Below, piece by piece: positions 39,250 through 47,862 of a stretch of 64,000 bases of DNA. Numbering within the stretch: position 1 is the first letter of the stretch; each line of letters opens with the position of its first letter. The stretch covers positions 59,641 through 123,640 of the forward strand of contig CADBKO010000002.1 of NCBI GenBank assembly GCA_902795345.1, given 5' to 3'. The notes below the pieces were generated by a model, which was not told where the DNA came from, ran no database searches, and saw only the letters and a program-made list of their open reading frames with translations. The stretch is from Oscillospiraceae bacterium. GTDB taxonomy: Bacteria > Bacillota > Clostridia > Oscillospirales > Oscillospiraceae. Both the position numbers and the translations under genes were made by a program.

Positions 39250-40622
39250 AAGGCGCGGTCCTCTTTGACCTGGACGGCACCCTTTGGGATTCCACGGCGG
39301 CCATCGTGCCGGCCTGGAACCGGGTGCTGGGAAAATGGGGGAAGACCGTCACCCAGGCGGACATGGCGGGCATCATGGGCCTGACGGACCGGGAGATCGC
39401 CGCCCGCTTCCTGCCGGGTCTGCCGGAGGCGGAAGCCCTGGGGGCGATCCACGCCGCGGCGGCAGCCGAGGCGGAGGACCTTTGCCGCACCGGGGCCAGA
39501 CTCTATGCCGCCGTGGCGGAGACCCTGGAAGCCCTGGCGAAGGAATACCGCCTTTTCCTCGTCTCCAACTGCATGGACGGGTATATCGACGCCTTCCTTC
39601 ACGCCCACGGGCTGGGCCACTGCTTCACCGACGCGGCCTGGCTGGGGCATCCTGCGGAGGGGAAGGCGGAGAACATCCGCTCCCTGTGCCGGAAATACGG
39701 CCTTGAGCGGGCATGCTATGTGGGGGACACGGCCTCCGACGGCGCGGCGGCCCGGGCTGCGGGGCTGCCCTTTATCTACGCCTCTTACGGCTTCGGCGTT
39801 TCGCCGGAGCATGAAGGGATCATAGGGGAATTTCGGGAGCTGCCGGAGGCGCTGGCGGCTCTTTGGGAAACGAGCAAGGAGGGAATCATCATGCGGGATT
39901 ATCGGGAAGAAACGGAAAAGCGCGTTGCCTTCATTCGCGCCAAGCTGGCGGAGAGCCACACTTCCGGCATCGTCTACGGCAACAGCGGCGGCAAGGACAG
40001 CGCGTTGACGGGCATCCTCTGCAAGCTGGCCTGCGACGATACGGTGGGCATCTGCCTGCCCTGCGAGAGCAAGCGGAATTTCGGGGAGGACATGGCCGAC
40101 GGCATGGCGGTGGCGGAGAAATTCCACATCGAGACCAGGGTCATGGACCTGACGGCTACGAAGCAGACCCTGACGGCGGCCCTGGGGGAGATCACCGCCC
40201 TCAACAGCGCCGCCTCCACCAACATCAACCCCCGGCTGCGGATGACCGCCCTCTACGCCGTGGCCGCCGCGGAGAACCGCCTGGTGGCGGGCACCGGCAA
40301 CCGCAGCGAGCGCTATATGGGCTACTTCACCAAATGGGGCGACGGGGCCTGCGATTTCAACCCCATCGGCGACCTGAACGTGACGGAGATCTATGAATTC
40401 CTGCGATACCTGGAAGCCCCGGAGAACATCATCACCAAGGCCCCCTCCGCCGGGCTGTTCGACGGGCAGACCGACGAGCAGGAGATGGGCGTCAGCTATG
40501 CCGCCATCGACCGCTTCCTGGATGGGGGCGAGGTGAGCGAGGCGGAAAGGGCCGTCATCGAGCGATTCCACAGCCGCAGCGAGCACAAGCGCAGGCTGCC
40601 GCCGGTGTATGGGGAAGAATGA
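39246..40622 (+). CDS. nadE: HAD phosphatase fused to NAD synthase
   Basis: This is a single 458-residue frame. Residues 1-210 are a HAD hydrolase: motif I D-L-D-G-T-L, motif II V-S-N-C, lysine in G-K-A-E-N, and motif IV G-D-T-A-S-D. Residues 216-458 are an ammonia-dependent NAD+ synthetase (NadE) with the pyrophosphatase loop S-G-G-K-D-S, G-T-G-N-R-S-E near 350 and K-A-P-S-A-G-L near 400. NadE turns nicotinate adenine dinucleotide into NAD+ using ATP. The HAD part could be a nucleotidase or housekeeping phosphatase. An AAGGAGGG seven bases before an internal ATG at 39891 could let NadE also be made alone. The gene overlaps the MATE stop. Fusion is seen directly; the joint role is inference. 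Confidence 0.9.
   Translation: MKGAVLFDLDGTLWDSTAAIVPAWNRVLGKWGKTVTQADMAGIMGLTDREIAARFLPGLPEAEALGAIHAAAAAEAEDLCRTGARLYAAVAETLEALAKEYRLFLVSNCMDGYIDAFLHAHGLGHCFTDAAWLGHPAEGKAENIRSLCRKYGLERACYVGDTASDGAAARAAGLPFIYASYGFGVSPEHEGIIGEFRELPEALAALWETSKEGIIMRDYREETEKRVAFIRAKLAESHTSGIVYGNSGGKDSALTGILCKLACDDTVGICLPCESKRNFGEDMADGMAVAEKFHIETRVMDLTATKQTLTAALGEITALNSAASTNINPRLRMTALYAVAAAENRLVAGTGNRSERYMGYFTKWGDGACDFNPIGDLNVTEIYEFLRYLEAPENIITKAPSAGLFDGQTDEQEMGVSYAAIDRFLDGGEVSEAERAVIERFHSRSEHKRRLPPVYGEE
39876..39893 (+). promoter_or_regulatory. Internal ribosome binding site and start of a separate NadE
   Basis: AAGGAGGG (39876-39883), a seven-base spacer and ATG (39891-39893) lie in frame inside the HAD-NadE gene, exactly at the domain junction. 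The site is as strong as any other in the window. Confidence 0.65.
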
Positions 40623-40634
40623 GGAAATAGTCCA

Positions 40635-40662
40635 ACAGGGCGAGCCGAGCGGCTCGCCCTGT
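40635..40662. terminator. Terminator between convergent nadE and spoIIR
   Basis: ACAGGGCGAGCC (40635-40646) pairs perfectly with GGCTCGCCCTGT (40651-40662) around a four-base loop. Confidence 0.82.
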
Positions 40663-40664
40663 GT

Positions 40665-41270
40665 TCATCCTCCCAGCCAGGTGCGGAGCTTTTGCAGCAG
40701 CTCCAGGCAGCGGAAGCGTATCTCGACGCTCCCGGCGGTCATCAGGCGCTGTTCCGCCGGGGAAAAGACGCTCCATTCCTCGTCCTCTTCTCCGCCCTCC
40801 CCGGCGGCGGCCAGGCAGAGGGGCGGAAAGACCACGCACCACCAGTTATGGCCCTCGCCGGCGCCCAGGGTGACGGTGAGGGTCTCGTAATTCCCGGCGG
40901 GGAGGGTGAAGGTCTCATAGGCGCGCAGGGGGCAGTCCTCCGCGCCCAGGCGAAGGGTCAGGCTCCGGGGCCGTCCCGCTTCCTCCAGGGCCTTTCCGGC
41001 GGCCTCCGCCAGCTGAGGCAGGGCTTCCAGAGCTGCGGCCCGGGCCTCCTCCAGGGATGCGCAGTCCGCGATCCGGGGCTCCAGGGCGGCCAGCACCGCG
41101 TCCCGGACCAGGAGCTTGTCCGCCTGGTCCGCGCTTTCATCGCTCTCCGCGATCACCCGGAGCCGCAGCAGCTTATCCGGCAGCCCGGAGGCGGCGGCCT
41201 CGTCCATCCCGGCGGTCCAGAGGGAAAAGAAGAAAACCAGAAGGAAAACAAGTCCGAAGGCACGTTTCAT
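40665..41270 (-). CDS. spoIIR: Stage II sporulation protein R
   Basis: This 201-residue protein has an N-terminal signal or anchor (residues 4-20). The SpoIIR body follows, with L-R-L-R-V-I-A-E-S-D near residue 36, the charged D-Q-A-D-K-L-L-V-R-D-A-V and the diagnostic G-E-G-H-N-W-W-C-V-V-F-P-P-L near 141. SpoIIR is made in the forespore and secreted to trigger SpoIIGA processing of pro-sigma-E in the mother cell. The ATG follows AAAGGAG. Its presence marks the host as an endospore former or a recent descendant of one. The C-terminal E-E-D-E-E-W stretch is more acidic than I expect for the family. Confidence 0.93.
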   Translation of the reverse strand: MKRAFGLVFLLVFFFSLWTAGMDEAAASGLPDKLLRLRVIAESDESADQADKLLVRDAVLAALEPRIADCASLEEARAAALEALPQLAEAAGKALEEAGRPRSLTLRLGAEDCPLRAYETFTLPAGNYETLTVTLGAGEGHNWWCVVFPPLCLAAAGEGGEEDEEWSVFSPAEQRLMTAGSVEIRFRCLELLQKLRTWLGG

Positions 41271-41296
41271 GGGGGACTCCTTTCGGCAGAAAAAAC

Positions 41297-41328
41297 ATAA
41301 GGGCGGGAGCCAAAGCTCCCGCCCTTAT
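41297..41328. terminator. Terminator of the apgM-ispE operon
   Basis: ATAAGGGCGGGAGC (41297-41310) pairs perfectly with GCTCCCGCCCTTAT (41315-41328). It lies 20 bases past the ispE stop on the minus strand. Confidence 0.85.
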
Positions 41329-41348
41329 TCTATCCGGTGATTCCCATT

Positions 41349-42215
41349 TTAAACCAGCCGCGGCGTGGTCTGCGAAGCATAGCAGACGACGCCCGCTTCC
41401 CGCAGGGCGGCGCAGGCTTCCCCGGCCCGGGCAGCGTCGGCAAAGACGCCGAAAACGCCGGAGCCGGAGCCGGTCATGGCGGCGCCCAGGGCCCCCGCGC
41501 CCAGCAGATGATCCTTGATCTCCCGGACGGTGTCCCCCTGCTTCCTGGGGAGGACCTCCTCAAAGACATTGAAGAGCCGCCGGGCCGCCCCCGCCGTGTC
41601 CCCCTCCTCGATGGCGCGGACCATGCCCGCCACGTCGGGGCGCAGGCGGATCTTCCGGGCGTCCAGGGCCTTGAAAAGCTGGGGAGTGGAGCAGCTGAAG
41701 TCGGGGCGGCAGAGCACCAGGGCCCGCCCGTCCAGGTCCGGCAGGGGGGTCAGCTTTTCCCCCTTTCCCTCTGCCAGGGCGGTGCCGCCCCGGATGCAGA
41801 AGGGCACGTCCGCCCCCAGGGGGAGGCTGAGCTCCTCCAGCTCCGCCCAGCTGAGGGGACTTGCGCTGATGCGGTTCATGATCCGCAGCACCGCCGCCGC
41901 GTCGCTGCTGCCGCCGCCGTAGCCCCCGCAGACGGGGATGCGCTTTTTGAGGGTGATGAGCCCCCCGGCGGGGCCCAGCCCCGTCGCCTGCCGGAAGAGC
42001 AGGGCGGCCTGGGCGGCCAGGTTGGTCTCCCCGGTGGGGAGATAGCTCAGATCGCTCTGTACTCGCCAGGGTCCCTCCCCCGGCGTGAGGCTCACTTCGT
42101 CGCAGAAATCCGTGCTCTGCATGACCCCGCGGACGGCGTGGTAGCCGTCGGGCAGCTTTTCCCCCACATCCAGGCAGAGATTCAGCTTGGCGAAAGCCTT
42201 TTCCTCAAATCTCAT
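41349..42215 (-). CDS. ispE: 4-diphosphocytidyl-2-C-methyl-D-erythritol kinase
   Basis: This 288-residue GHMP kinase phosphorylates CDP-ME in the MEP isoprenoid pathway. It begins with the substrate motif A-K-L-N-L-C-L-D-V near residue 8, has D-G-Y-H near 23 and the ATP loop G-G-Y-G-G-G-S-S-D-A-A near 97. The late motif G-A-A-M-T-G-S-G-S-G-V-F-G is near 243. The usual G-A-G-L before the glycine-rich loop is C-G-G-Y here, a mild departure. Its start overlaps the apgM stop by four bases, so the two share a message. With dxr and ispG, three MEP genes lie in the window. Confidence 0.93.
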   Translation of the reverse strand: MRFEEKAFAKLNLCLDVGEKLPDGYHAVRGVMQSTDFCDEVSLTPGEGPWRVQSDLSYLPTGETNLAAQAALLFRQATGLGPAGGLITLKKRIPVCGGYGGGSSDAAAVLRIMNRISASPLSWAELEELSLPLGADVPFCIRGGTALAEGKGEKLTPLPDLDGRALVLCRPDFSCSTPQLFKALDARKIRLRPDVAGMVRAIEEGDTAGAARRLFNVFEEVLPRKQGDTVREIKDHLLGAGALGAAMTGSGSGVFGVFADAARAGEACAALREAGVVCYASQTTPRLV

Positions 42216-43441
42216 TCCCGAAACAGCATGCTCATGAGGGCGACGCCGTCCTCCACATGGGGGCCCAGAAGACCGTTGGCTTCCGTGTAGCTCCGGCCGG
42301 AGCCCTCTTTCACCCGGCTGTCATAGAGGATATAGGGCACATAGCCGTGGGCGTGGCCCCGGGTGTCCGTCAGGGTCTTGTGGTCGCTGAGTATCAGGAT
42401 CCTATAATCTTCTCCCGTCATTTTGCACAAAATTGTGCCCAAAACAAATTTGTCCAGGTCGGCAATTGCATTTAGCTTCCCCTCGGTGTCTCCATTATGA
42501 GAGCATTCGTCGGGAGCCTCCACATGGACGCCCACAAAATCATAGCCGTCTTCCAGGAGCGCCTTCACGGCGGCCTCTCCCTTGCCCAGGTAATTGGTGT
42601 CCTTTTCACCGGTGGCGCCGGGCACCATGATCCGGTCCAGACCGATCAGCGCGCCGATGCCGTGGCACAGAGGCACGGCGGAGATCACGGCGCCCCGCTT
42701 GTGGTAGGCCGCCTCGAAGGAGGAGAGGGCCACCGCCGTCCCCTCCGCCCAGAACCAGATGCAGTTGGCGGGGAGAAGGCCCTTGGCGCGGCGCGCTTCG
42801 TTGATGGGGTGGCGGGAAAGGAAGCGGAAGGAAGCCTCCATCAGCTCCCGCAGCACCGGACCGGCGCTGCCCCCCTGGGGCAGATAGGCGCCGCAGACCT
42901 CCGTCAGGTGGTCGTGGGGCGGGGTCAGCTTCAGGCCGGTGACGTCGCCGCCGTGCTGCAGGACGATGTGGCGATAGGTGAGGGTGGGATGCACCTCCAC
43001 CCGGGCCTTCGCCGCCAGGGCGGCAAAGTCGGGATCGGCAAAGAGCTCCTCCACCAGCTGCTTGCTCAGCTCCCCGTCGATGCCGCCGGAGGAGTGGGAG
43101 AGGATGCGCCGCGCTTCGAAGGGCATGTCCCCTTCCTCCAGAGACGCCATGTTGCAGCGATAGGCCACGTCCCCCGGCTGCAGGGAAACGCCTTGGGCGG
43201 CCGCCTCCAAAGGCGCGCGGCCTGTGTAGCACTTGCGGGGGTCGCAGCCGAAGATGGAGAGGATGGCGGTATCGCTGCCGGCGGGCAGCTCGGCGGGGCA
43301 ATTGTTGACGCTGCCCAGCTCCCCTTCCGAGGCGAGCCGGTCCATATTGGGCTTGTCCGCTACTTCCAGAGGGGTCTTGCCCCCCAGCTTTTCCGTGGGA
43401 TCATCGGCCATCCCGTCGCCGATAAGCAGAATGTATTTCAT
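42212..43441 (-). CDS. apgM: Cofactor-independent phosphoglycerate mutase, ApgM type
   Basis: This 409-residue metal-dependent mutase interconverts 3- and 2-phosphoglycerate in glycolysis. It belongs to the alkaline-phosphatase superfamily, archaeal-type branch. The metal sites are in L-I-G-D-G-M-A-D near the N-terminus, H-V-E-A-P-D-E-C-S-H-N-G-D near residue 310 and I-L-S-D-H-K-T near 350. The nucleophile region is A-G-S-D-T-A-I-L near 60. ATG at 43441 follows T-T-G-G-A-G-G-T and begins directly at M-K-Y-I-L-L-I-G-D; a longer upstream frame has no support. It is co-transcribed with ispE. The phage module starts divergently 86 bases upstream. Confidence 0.93.
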   Translation of the reverse strand: MKYILLIGDGMADDPTEKLGGKTPLEVADKPNMDRLASEGELGSVNNCPAELPAGSDTAILSIFGCDPRKCYTGRAPLEAAAQGVSLQPGDVAYRCNMASLEEGDMPFEARRILSHSSGGIDGELSKQLVEELFADPDFAALAAKARVEVHPTLTYRHIVLQHGGDVTGLKLTPPHDHLTEVCGAYLPQGGSAGPVLRELMEASFRFLSRHPINEARRAKGLLPANCIWFWAEGTAVALSSFEAAYHKRGAVISAVPLCHGIGALIGLDRIMVPGATGEKDTNYLGKGEAAVKALLEDGYDFVGVHVEAPDECSHNGDTEGKLNAIADLDKFVLGTILCKMTGEDYRILILSDHKTLTDTRGHAHGYVPYILYDSRVKEGSGRSYTEANGLLGPHVEDGVALMSMLFRE

Positions 43442-43526
43442 GGGTAAACCTCCAAAATGCTCGGTGATAAAAAAACATATCACAAAACGAACGGTGAAGC
43501 AAGAAAAAACTCGAAGGAGAATTGCG

Positions 43527-43760
43527 ATGAAGCATGACGACAGCATCAACCGCCGCCTTCGGGCGGCTCTGCGCCGCCGGGGCATCCGCCAGGTGGACGC
43601 GGCCAAGGCCTGCGGCATGAGCTACCAGCATTTCCACCGGGCCGTCGGCGGCCTCCGGCCCATCTATGCCGACGAGGTCCTGGCCCTGGCCGCCGCCGCG
43701 CACATGGATGTGCTCACGCTGCTGGGAAAATGGGGGGACGAGGAGCCGGATGAAGAATAA
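43527..43760 (+). CDS. Small helix-turn-helix protein at the head of the phage module
   Basis: This 77-residue protein is a single helix-turn-helix of XRE type (L-R-A-A-L-R-R-R-G-I-R-Q-V-D-A-A-K-A-C-G-M-S in pieces, then Y-Q-H-F-H-R-A-V). The start follows GAAGGAGA. It is the first gene of the phage run and overlaps the next gene by eleven bases. It may be a phage regulator or an extra DNA-recognition subunit for packaging. No repressor-type C-terminal domain is present. Confidence 0.78.
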   Translation: MKHDDSINRRLRAALRRRGIRQVDAAKACGMSYQHFHRAVGGLRPIYADEVLALAAAAHMDVLTLLGKWGDEEPDEE

Positions 43761-44226
43761 GCGATGCAGATTCACTCCCCGGAGCCTGGAGACGGCCATC
43801 GACCGGTACTACGCCTCCATCCGCAGGACGGTGGTCGCCACGGAGCGGGTGGAGACCGGCGCGAAGACCTTCGAGGAAAAGCCCATCCTCAGCGACACCG
43901 GGGAGCCCATCCGCTGCCGGGAGTATGTGGTGGCTCCCACGGTCTGGGGCCTCTGCGAGGCCCTGGGGATCACCCCGGCCCAGTGGAAGAGCTTCTGTGA
44001 CCGGGAGGAGCACCCCGAGTTCCAGGACGCGGTGCAGCGGGCGGCGGGCCTCATGGAGGAATGGAAGGAACAGGCCCTGCTGACGAAAAAGGACGTGCGG
44101 GGGCTCATCTACCACATCCAGAACCACCTGGGAGGCCTGGACGAGCTGACCCGGGAGAGCGGGGAACCCCTGAGCCTCTCCGAGAAGGGACGGCTCCTGG
44201 AGGCGGAGGATGGGGAAGCGGACTGA
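43750..44226 (+). CDS. Phage terminase small subunit
   Basis: This 158-residue protein is predicted to bind phage DNA and start packaging with TerL. The N-terminal half is beta-rich, and a winged-helix-like region includes W-G-L-C-E-A-L-G-I-T-P-A-Q-W. A coiled, acidic C-terminus follows (K-K-D-V-R-G-L-I-Y-H-I-Q-N-H-L-G-G). The ATG follows G-A-G-G-A-G, overlapping the previous gene. It overlaps the large-subunit start by 17 bases. The call rests on position, size and HTH-like segment, and not on a clear family signature. Confidence 0.8.
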   Translation: MKNKRCRFTPRSLETAIDRYYASIRRTVVATERVETGAKTFEEKPILSDTGEPIRCREYVVAPTVWGLCEALGITPAQWKSFCDREEHPEFQDAVQRAAGLMEEWKEQALLTKKDVRGLIYHIQNHLGGLDELTRESGEPLSLSEKGRLLEAEDGEAD

Positions 44227-45706
44227 GACCCGGCAGCCCAGCGTGCTTCGCTGGTACAACGCCCTGCGCGCCAGCTCCAACCCGGCCTTTCTACCCCTGT
44301 TCTTCGATGAGCACCGGTATCTGGTGCTGTGCGGGGGCGGCGGGTCCGGCAAGAGCATCTTCGCCGGGCGCAAGGTGCTGGAACGCCTCACCTCGGAAAA
44401 GGGCCACCGCTGGCTGGTGTGCCGGAAGGTGGCCAGGACGCTGCGGGAATCCTGCTTCGCCCAGCTGCGGGGCCAGATCGCGGCCCATTATCCCAAAGCG
44501 GGGGCGAAGATCAGCGTAAGCGACATGCGCATCAGCTTCCCCAACGGGTCGGAGATCCTCTTCGCGGGGCTGGACGACGTGGAAAAGCTGAAGTCCATCT
44601 ACGACATCACCGGCATCTGGGTGGAGGAGGCCAGCGAGATCACGGAGGCGGACTTCAATCAGCTGGACATCCGCCTGCGCACCCGGTTCCCCCACTACCT
44701 CCAGATCATCCTTTCCTTCAACCCCATCAGCATCACCCACTGGCTCAAGCGGCGCTTTTTCGATTCGCCGGACCCAAGGGCCACCACCCACCGCAGCACC
44801 TACAAGGACAACCGCTTCCTGACGGCGGAGGCGGTGCGCACCCTGGAGGCTTTCAAGGACACGGACCCCTATTATTACCAGGTCTACTGCCTGGGGGAAT
44901 GGGGCGTCACGGGCAAGACGGTCTTTGACGGGCAGGCGGTCTCGGAGCGGCTGGGCAGCCTGCCGGAGCCAGTGAAGCGGGGGTGCTGGGAGTACGGCGA
45001 CGATATGTCCGAGATCAGGTGGCAGGACGGCAGCGGCCCTGTAACCATCTACCGGGAGCCGGAAGAAGGAAAGCCCTACGTCATCGGCGGAGACACCTCC
45101 GGCGAAGGGAGCGACTTCTTCGTGGCCCAGGTGCTGGACAACGTGACCGGCGAGCAGGTTGCGATACTCCGCCATCAGTACGATGAGGACACCTACGCAA
45201 AGCAGGTCTACTGCCTGGGCAAGTATTACAACGAGGCCCTGGTGGGCATCGAGGCCAACTTCTCCTCCTATCCCATCAAGCGGCTGGAACAGCTGGGGTA
45301 TCGGAACCAGTATGTGCGGGAGCAGGAGGACAGCTTCCCCGGGGGCGTGCGCCGGGCCTTCGGCTTCCGCACCACGGCTACCACCAGGCCCGTCGTCATC
45401 GGCACGCTGGTGGAGGCCATGCGGGACGGCATCGGCCTGGTGAACGACCGCACCACCCTGGAGGAGATGCTCACCTTCGTCCGGAAGGAGAGCCTCCGCC
45501 CGGAGGCGGAGGCGGGGGCCCACGACGACTGCGTGATGTCCCTGGCCATCGCCTGGTACATACGGCCCCAGCAGCGCATGACCGCCGCGGCGAAGGAGCC
45601 GGAGGGCAGGAACCGCTGGACGGAGGACATGTGGGAGGACTATCTGAACGCCGACGCTGAGGGAAGGAAGTATTTGATTGAGAAGTGGGGAGAGCCAAAA
45701 CCGTGA
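44210..45706 (+). CDS. Phage terminase large subunit, PBSX type
   Basis: This 498-residue DNA-packaging motor has an N-terminal ATPase with Walker A G42-G-G-G-S-G-K-S49, Walker B I-W-V-E-E-A near residue 140 and the coupling motif L-S-F-N-P. The C-terminal RNase-H-like nuclease contains G-G-D-T-S-G-E-G-S-D near 294, V-G-I-E-A-N near 345 and the late aspartates in A-H-D-D-C-V-M-S. It cuts concatemeric DNA and pumps it into the capsid through the portal. Length and motifs are complete, so the enzyme looks intact. PBSX-type terminases are known for headful packaging. Confidence 0.95.
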   Translation: MGKRTETRQPSVLRWYNALRASSNPAFLPLFFDEHRYLVLCGGGGSGKSIFAGRKVLERLTSEKGHRWLVCRKVARTLRESCFAQLRGQIAAHYPKAGAKISVSDMRISFPNGSEILFAGLDDVEKLKSIYDITGIWVEEASEITEADFNQLDIRLRTRFPHYLQIILSFNPISITHWLKRRFFDSPDPRATTHRSTYKDNRFLTAEAVRTLEAFKDTDPYYYQVYCLGEWGVTGKTVFDGQAVSERLGSLPEPVKRGCWEYGDDMSEIRWQDGSGPVTIYREPEEGKPYVIGGDTSGEGSDFFVAQVLDNVTGEQVAILRHQYDEDTYAKQVYCLGKYYNEALVGIEANFSSYPIKRLEQLGYRNQYVREQEDSFPGGVRRAFGFRTTATTRPVVIGTLVEAMRDGIGLVNDRTTLEEMLTFVRKESLRPEAEAGAHDDCVMSLAIAWYIRPQQRMTAAAKEPEGRNRWTEDMWEDYLNADAEGRKYLIEKWGEPKP

Positions 45707-45853
45707 CGCAGCCCGGCGGAGCGGGTGCGGCACGGAGAGAACATTCCGGCGGATAAGGACGAGGGGGGAACCCAAAACGATAGGACAGGTCAACGGAGCG
45801 CCGCGTCCCTTCCCATCCGGGGACGACGGCGAGCAGCAGGCTGAGGAGGAAAG
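45707..45853. repeat. Degenerate hairpin-repeat remnant between terminase and portal
   Basis: This gap holds ATTCCGGCGGATAAGGACG (45747-45765) and CCCAAAACGATAGG near 45774, which are the end and beginning motifs of the hairpin-array unit. The stems between them are lost. A 147-base gap is unusual inside a packed phage operon. Confidence 0.5.
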
Positions 45854-47668
45854 ATGAACAGAGCAGAAAAGCTGGAATACTGGAAGGAATGGCTGGGGCG
45901 CAACGAGGCCGCTCTGGGGGACGAAACGCGGAAGATGGACGAGCGGGAGGCCCTCTATCGGGGCGAGGTGCGGGAGATCGCGCCGCTGACGCCCCGGGAC
46001 ATGAAACGGAATGGGACTATGCGCAAGGCATCCCACATCCGCAATATCATCGCGGAGAACATCGAGAGCGAGGTGTCCGCCGTCATACCCCAGCCCAAGG
46101 TGACGGCCCGGCGGCAGAGCGACGAATGGCGGGCGAAGATCCTGGAGGATATGCTGCGCAACGAGCTGGACCGGCTGCCCATGGAGACCCTGAACGACAT
46201 GATGGAGCGCACCGTGCCCATCCAGGGCGGAGCCTACTGGCTGGTGGAATGGGACGACGCCAGGCGCACCCGTTCTGCCGTGGGGGACGTGACGGTGAGC
46301 ATCCTCCATCCCAAGCAGGTGGTCCCCCAGGAGGGGGTGTTCACCTCCGTGGAGGACATGGACGCCATCGCCCTGAAGCTGCCCCAGACCCGGGCTTACA
46401 TCCGGCGAACCTACGGCAAGGATGTGGACGAGGGGGAGGAAGCCCCGGAGGCCCGGAGCCTGGAACGGGACGCCGAAGCCGCCGAGGAAATGGTGACCCA
46501 GATCGTGGTCTATTACCGCAACGTCAAAGGCGGCGTGGGGAAATTCTCCTGGGTGGGGGACACCGTCCTGGAGGACCTGGAGGATTTCGAGGCCCGGCGG
46601 CTGCGGCGCTGCCGGCAGTGCGGCGAAGCCCTGGGGCCGGACACGGCGGTATGCCCCGTCTGCGGCAGCGGGAAGACGGAGGAGACAGAGGAGGAGCGGG
46701 AAGAGCTGCTTGCCGGCTTCACCACCGGAAACGGCACCGAGATCCCCGGCACCCGTGCTTTTTCGGACGAGGCGGGCCTGCCGGTGAAGCGCCCCACGGT
46801 GCTGCCCTACTACAAGCCCGACGTGTTCCCCGTGTTCCTGCAAAAGAACGTCAGCCTGTTCGGGCAGCTGCTGGGGGACTCCGACGTGGACAAGATCGCG
46901 GACCAGCAGAACACCATAAGCCGCATGGAGACGAAGATCATCGACCGCTTCATCAAGGCGGGCACCCGCATCACCCTGCCGGATCGGGCGGACTTCCGGG
47001 TGGACCCGGAGGACGGGGAAAAATGGTACATCGGCAACGCCGCCGACGCGAGTCTGATCGGGGTCTATCAGTTCTCCGGCGACCTGAGCCAGGAGATGCA
47101 GTATCTTGCGGGGGTGTACGAGGAGGCGCGGCAGGCCCTGGGCATCACGGATTCCTTCCAGGGCCGCCGGGACGCCACGGCCCAGTCCGGCGTCGCCAAA
47201 CAGTTCGCCGCCCAGCAGAGCGCGGGACGGCTGGAATCCAAGCAGGTCATGAAGGAGGCCGCCTACGCGGAGCTGTTCAAGCGGATCGTGATGCTCAAGG
47301 TGGCCTATGCCGACGAGCCCCGGCCCATCGTGGCGGAGGACGACCGGGGACAGGCGAAATATGAAGAGTTCAACCGCTACGATTTCTACGAGCAAGACGA
47401 GAACGGGAATTGGCACTGCATCCTGGACGAGGACCGCTTCCTCTTCAGCTGCGACGCCTCCGCGCCCCTGACAAACAACCGGGAGCAGCTGTGGCAGGAG
47501 GCGAGAAGCATGTTCCAGATGGGGGCTTTCGGAGATCCCCGGGACACGGACACCCAGATCCTTCTCTGGTCGAAGCTGGAGCTGCTCCATTATCCGGGAG
47601 CGGGGGACACGAAGGAATATCTGGAAAAGCGGAAGCAGGAACAGATGCAGGTTGATCCCGGCGAATAA
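45854..47668 (+). CDS. Phage portal protein with zinc-ribbon insertion
   Basis: This 604-residue portal forms the ring through which DNA enters the capsid. Its N-terminal wing-like region (R-K-A-S-H-I-R-N-I-I-A-E-N-I-E-S in pieces) and the stem region with Q-N-T-I-S-R-M-E-T-K-I-I-D match portals of short-tailed phages. An insertion near residues 250-275 carries two C-x-x-C pairs (C-R-Q-C-G and C-P-V-C-G), a rubredoxin-like zinc ribbon not usual for portals. The late part has G-I-T-D-S-F-Q-G and Q-S-G-V-A-K-Q-F. The ATG follows G-A-G-G-A-G-G-A-A-A-G. Its stop codon lies within a copy of the CCGGCGAATAAGGACG motif. Confidence 0.88.
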   Translation: MNRAEKLEYWKEWLGRNEAALGDETRKMDEREALYRGEVREIAPLTPRDMKRNGTMRKASHIRNIIAENIESEVSAVIPQPKVTARRQSDEWRAKILEDMLRNELDRLPMETLNDMMERTVPIQGGAYWLVEWDDARRTRSAVGDVTVSILHPKQVVPQEGVFTSVEDMDAIALKLPQTRAYIRRTYGKDVDEGEEAPEARSLERDAEAAEEMVTQIVVYYRNVKGGVGKFSWVGDTVLEDLEDFEARRLRRCRQCGEALGPDTAVCPVCGSGKTEETEEEREELLAGFTTGNGTEIPGTRAFSDEAGLPVKRPTVLPYYKPDVFPVFLQKNVSLFGQLLGDSDVDKIADQQNTISRMETKIIDRFIKAGTRITLPDRADFRVDPEDGEKWYIGNAADASLIGVYQFSGDLSQEMQYLAGVYEEARQALGITDSFQGRRDATAQSGVAKQFAAQQSAGRLESKQVMKEAAYAELFKRIVMLKVAYADEPRPIVAEDDRGQAKYEEFNRYDFYEQDENGNWHCILDEDRFLFSCDASAPLTNNREQLWQEARSMFQMGAFGDPRDTDTQILLWSKLELLHYPGAGDTKEYLEKRKQEQMQVDPGE

Positions 47669-47697
47669 GGACGAAAGAACGAAAGGAGGGAAATACG

Positions 47698-47850
47698 ATG
47701 GCGAAGGATTATGCGGGCAGGATCTCCAACGGCGGCGCCCAGGTGGTGAAGGCTCCCGGCCAGACCGCAGCGGGCAAGAGCAGCGGTAAGGTCGTCCGGG
47801 GCGGCGATCTGAGAGACGGGCAGAAGGCCCCCGCGAAGAAGGACAAATAA
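47698..47850 (+). CDS. Small basic phage protein, 50 residues
   Basis: This short gene has a very strong ribosome site (AAAGGAGGG, eight bases before ATG). The product is rich in K, G, A and R (M-A-K-D-Y-A-G-R-I-S, ending A-P-A-K-K-D-K) and has no hydrophobic segment. A gene of this size between portal and scaffold is typical of small head proteins or DNA-binding assembly factors, but no family was recognised. The good ribosome site and phage-like spacing (12 bases to the next gene) support a real gene. Confidence 0.65.
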   Translation: MAKDYAGRISNGGAQVVKAPGQTAAGKSSGKVVRGGDLRDGQKAPAKKDK

Positions 47851-47862
47851 GGAGGTAAAAGG

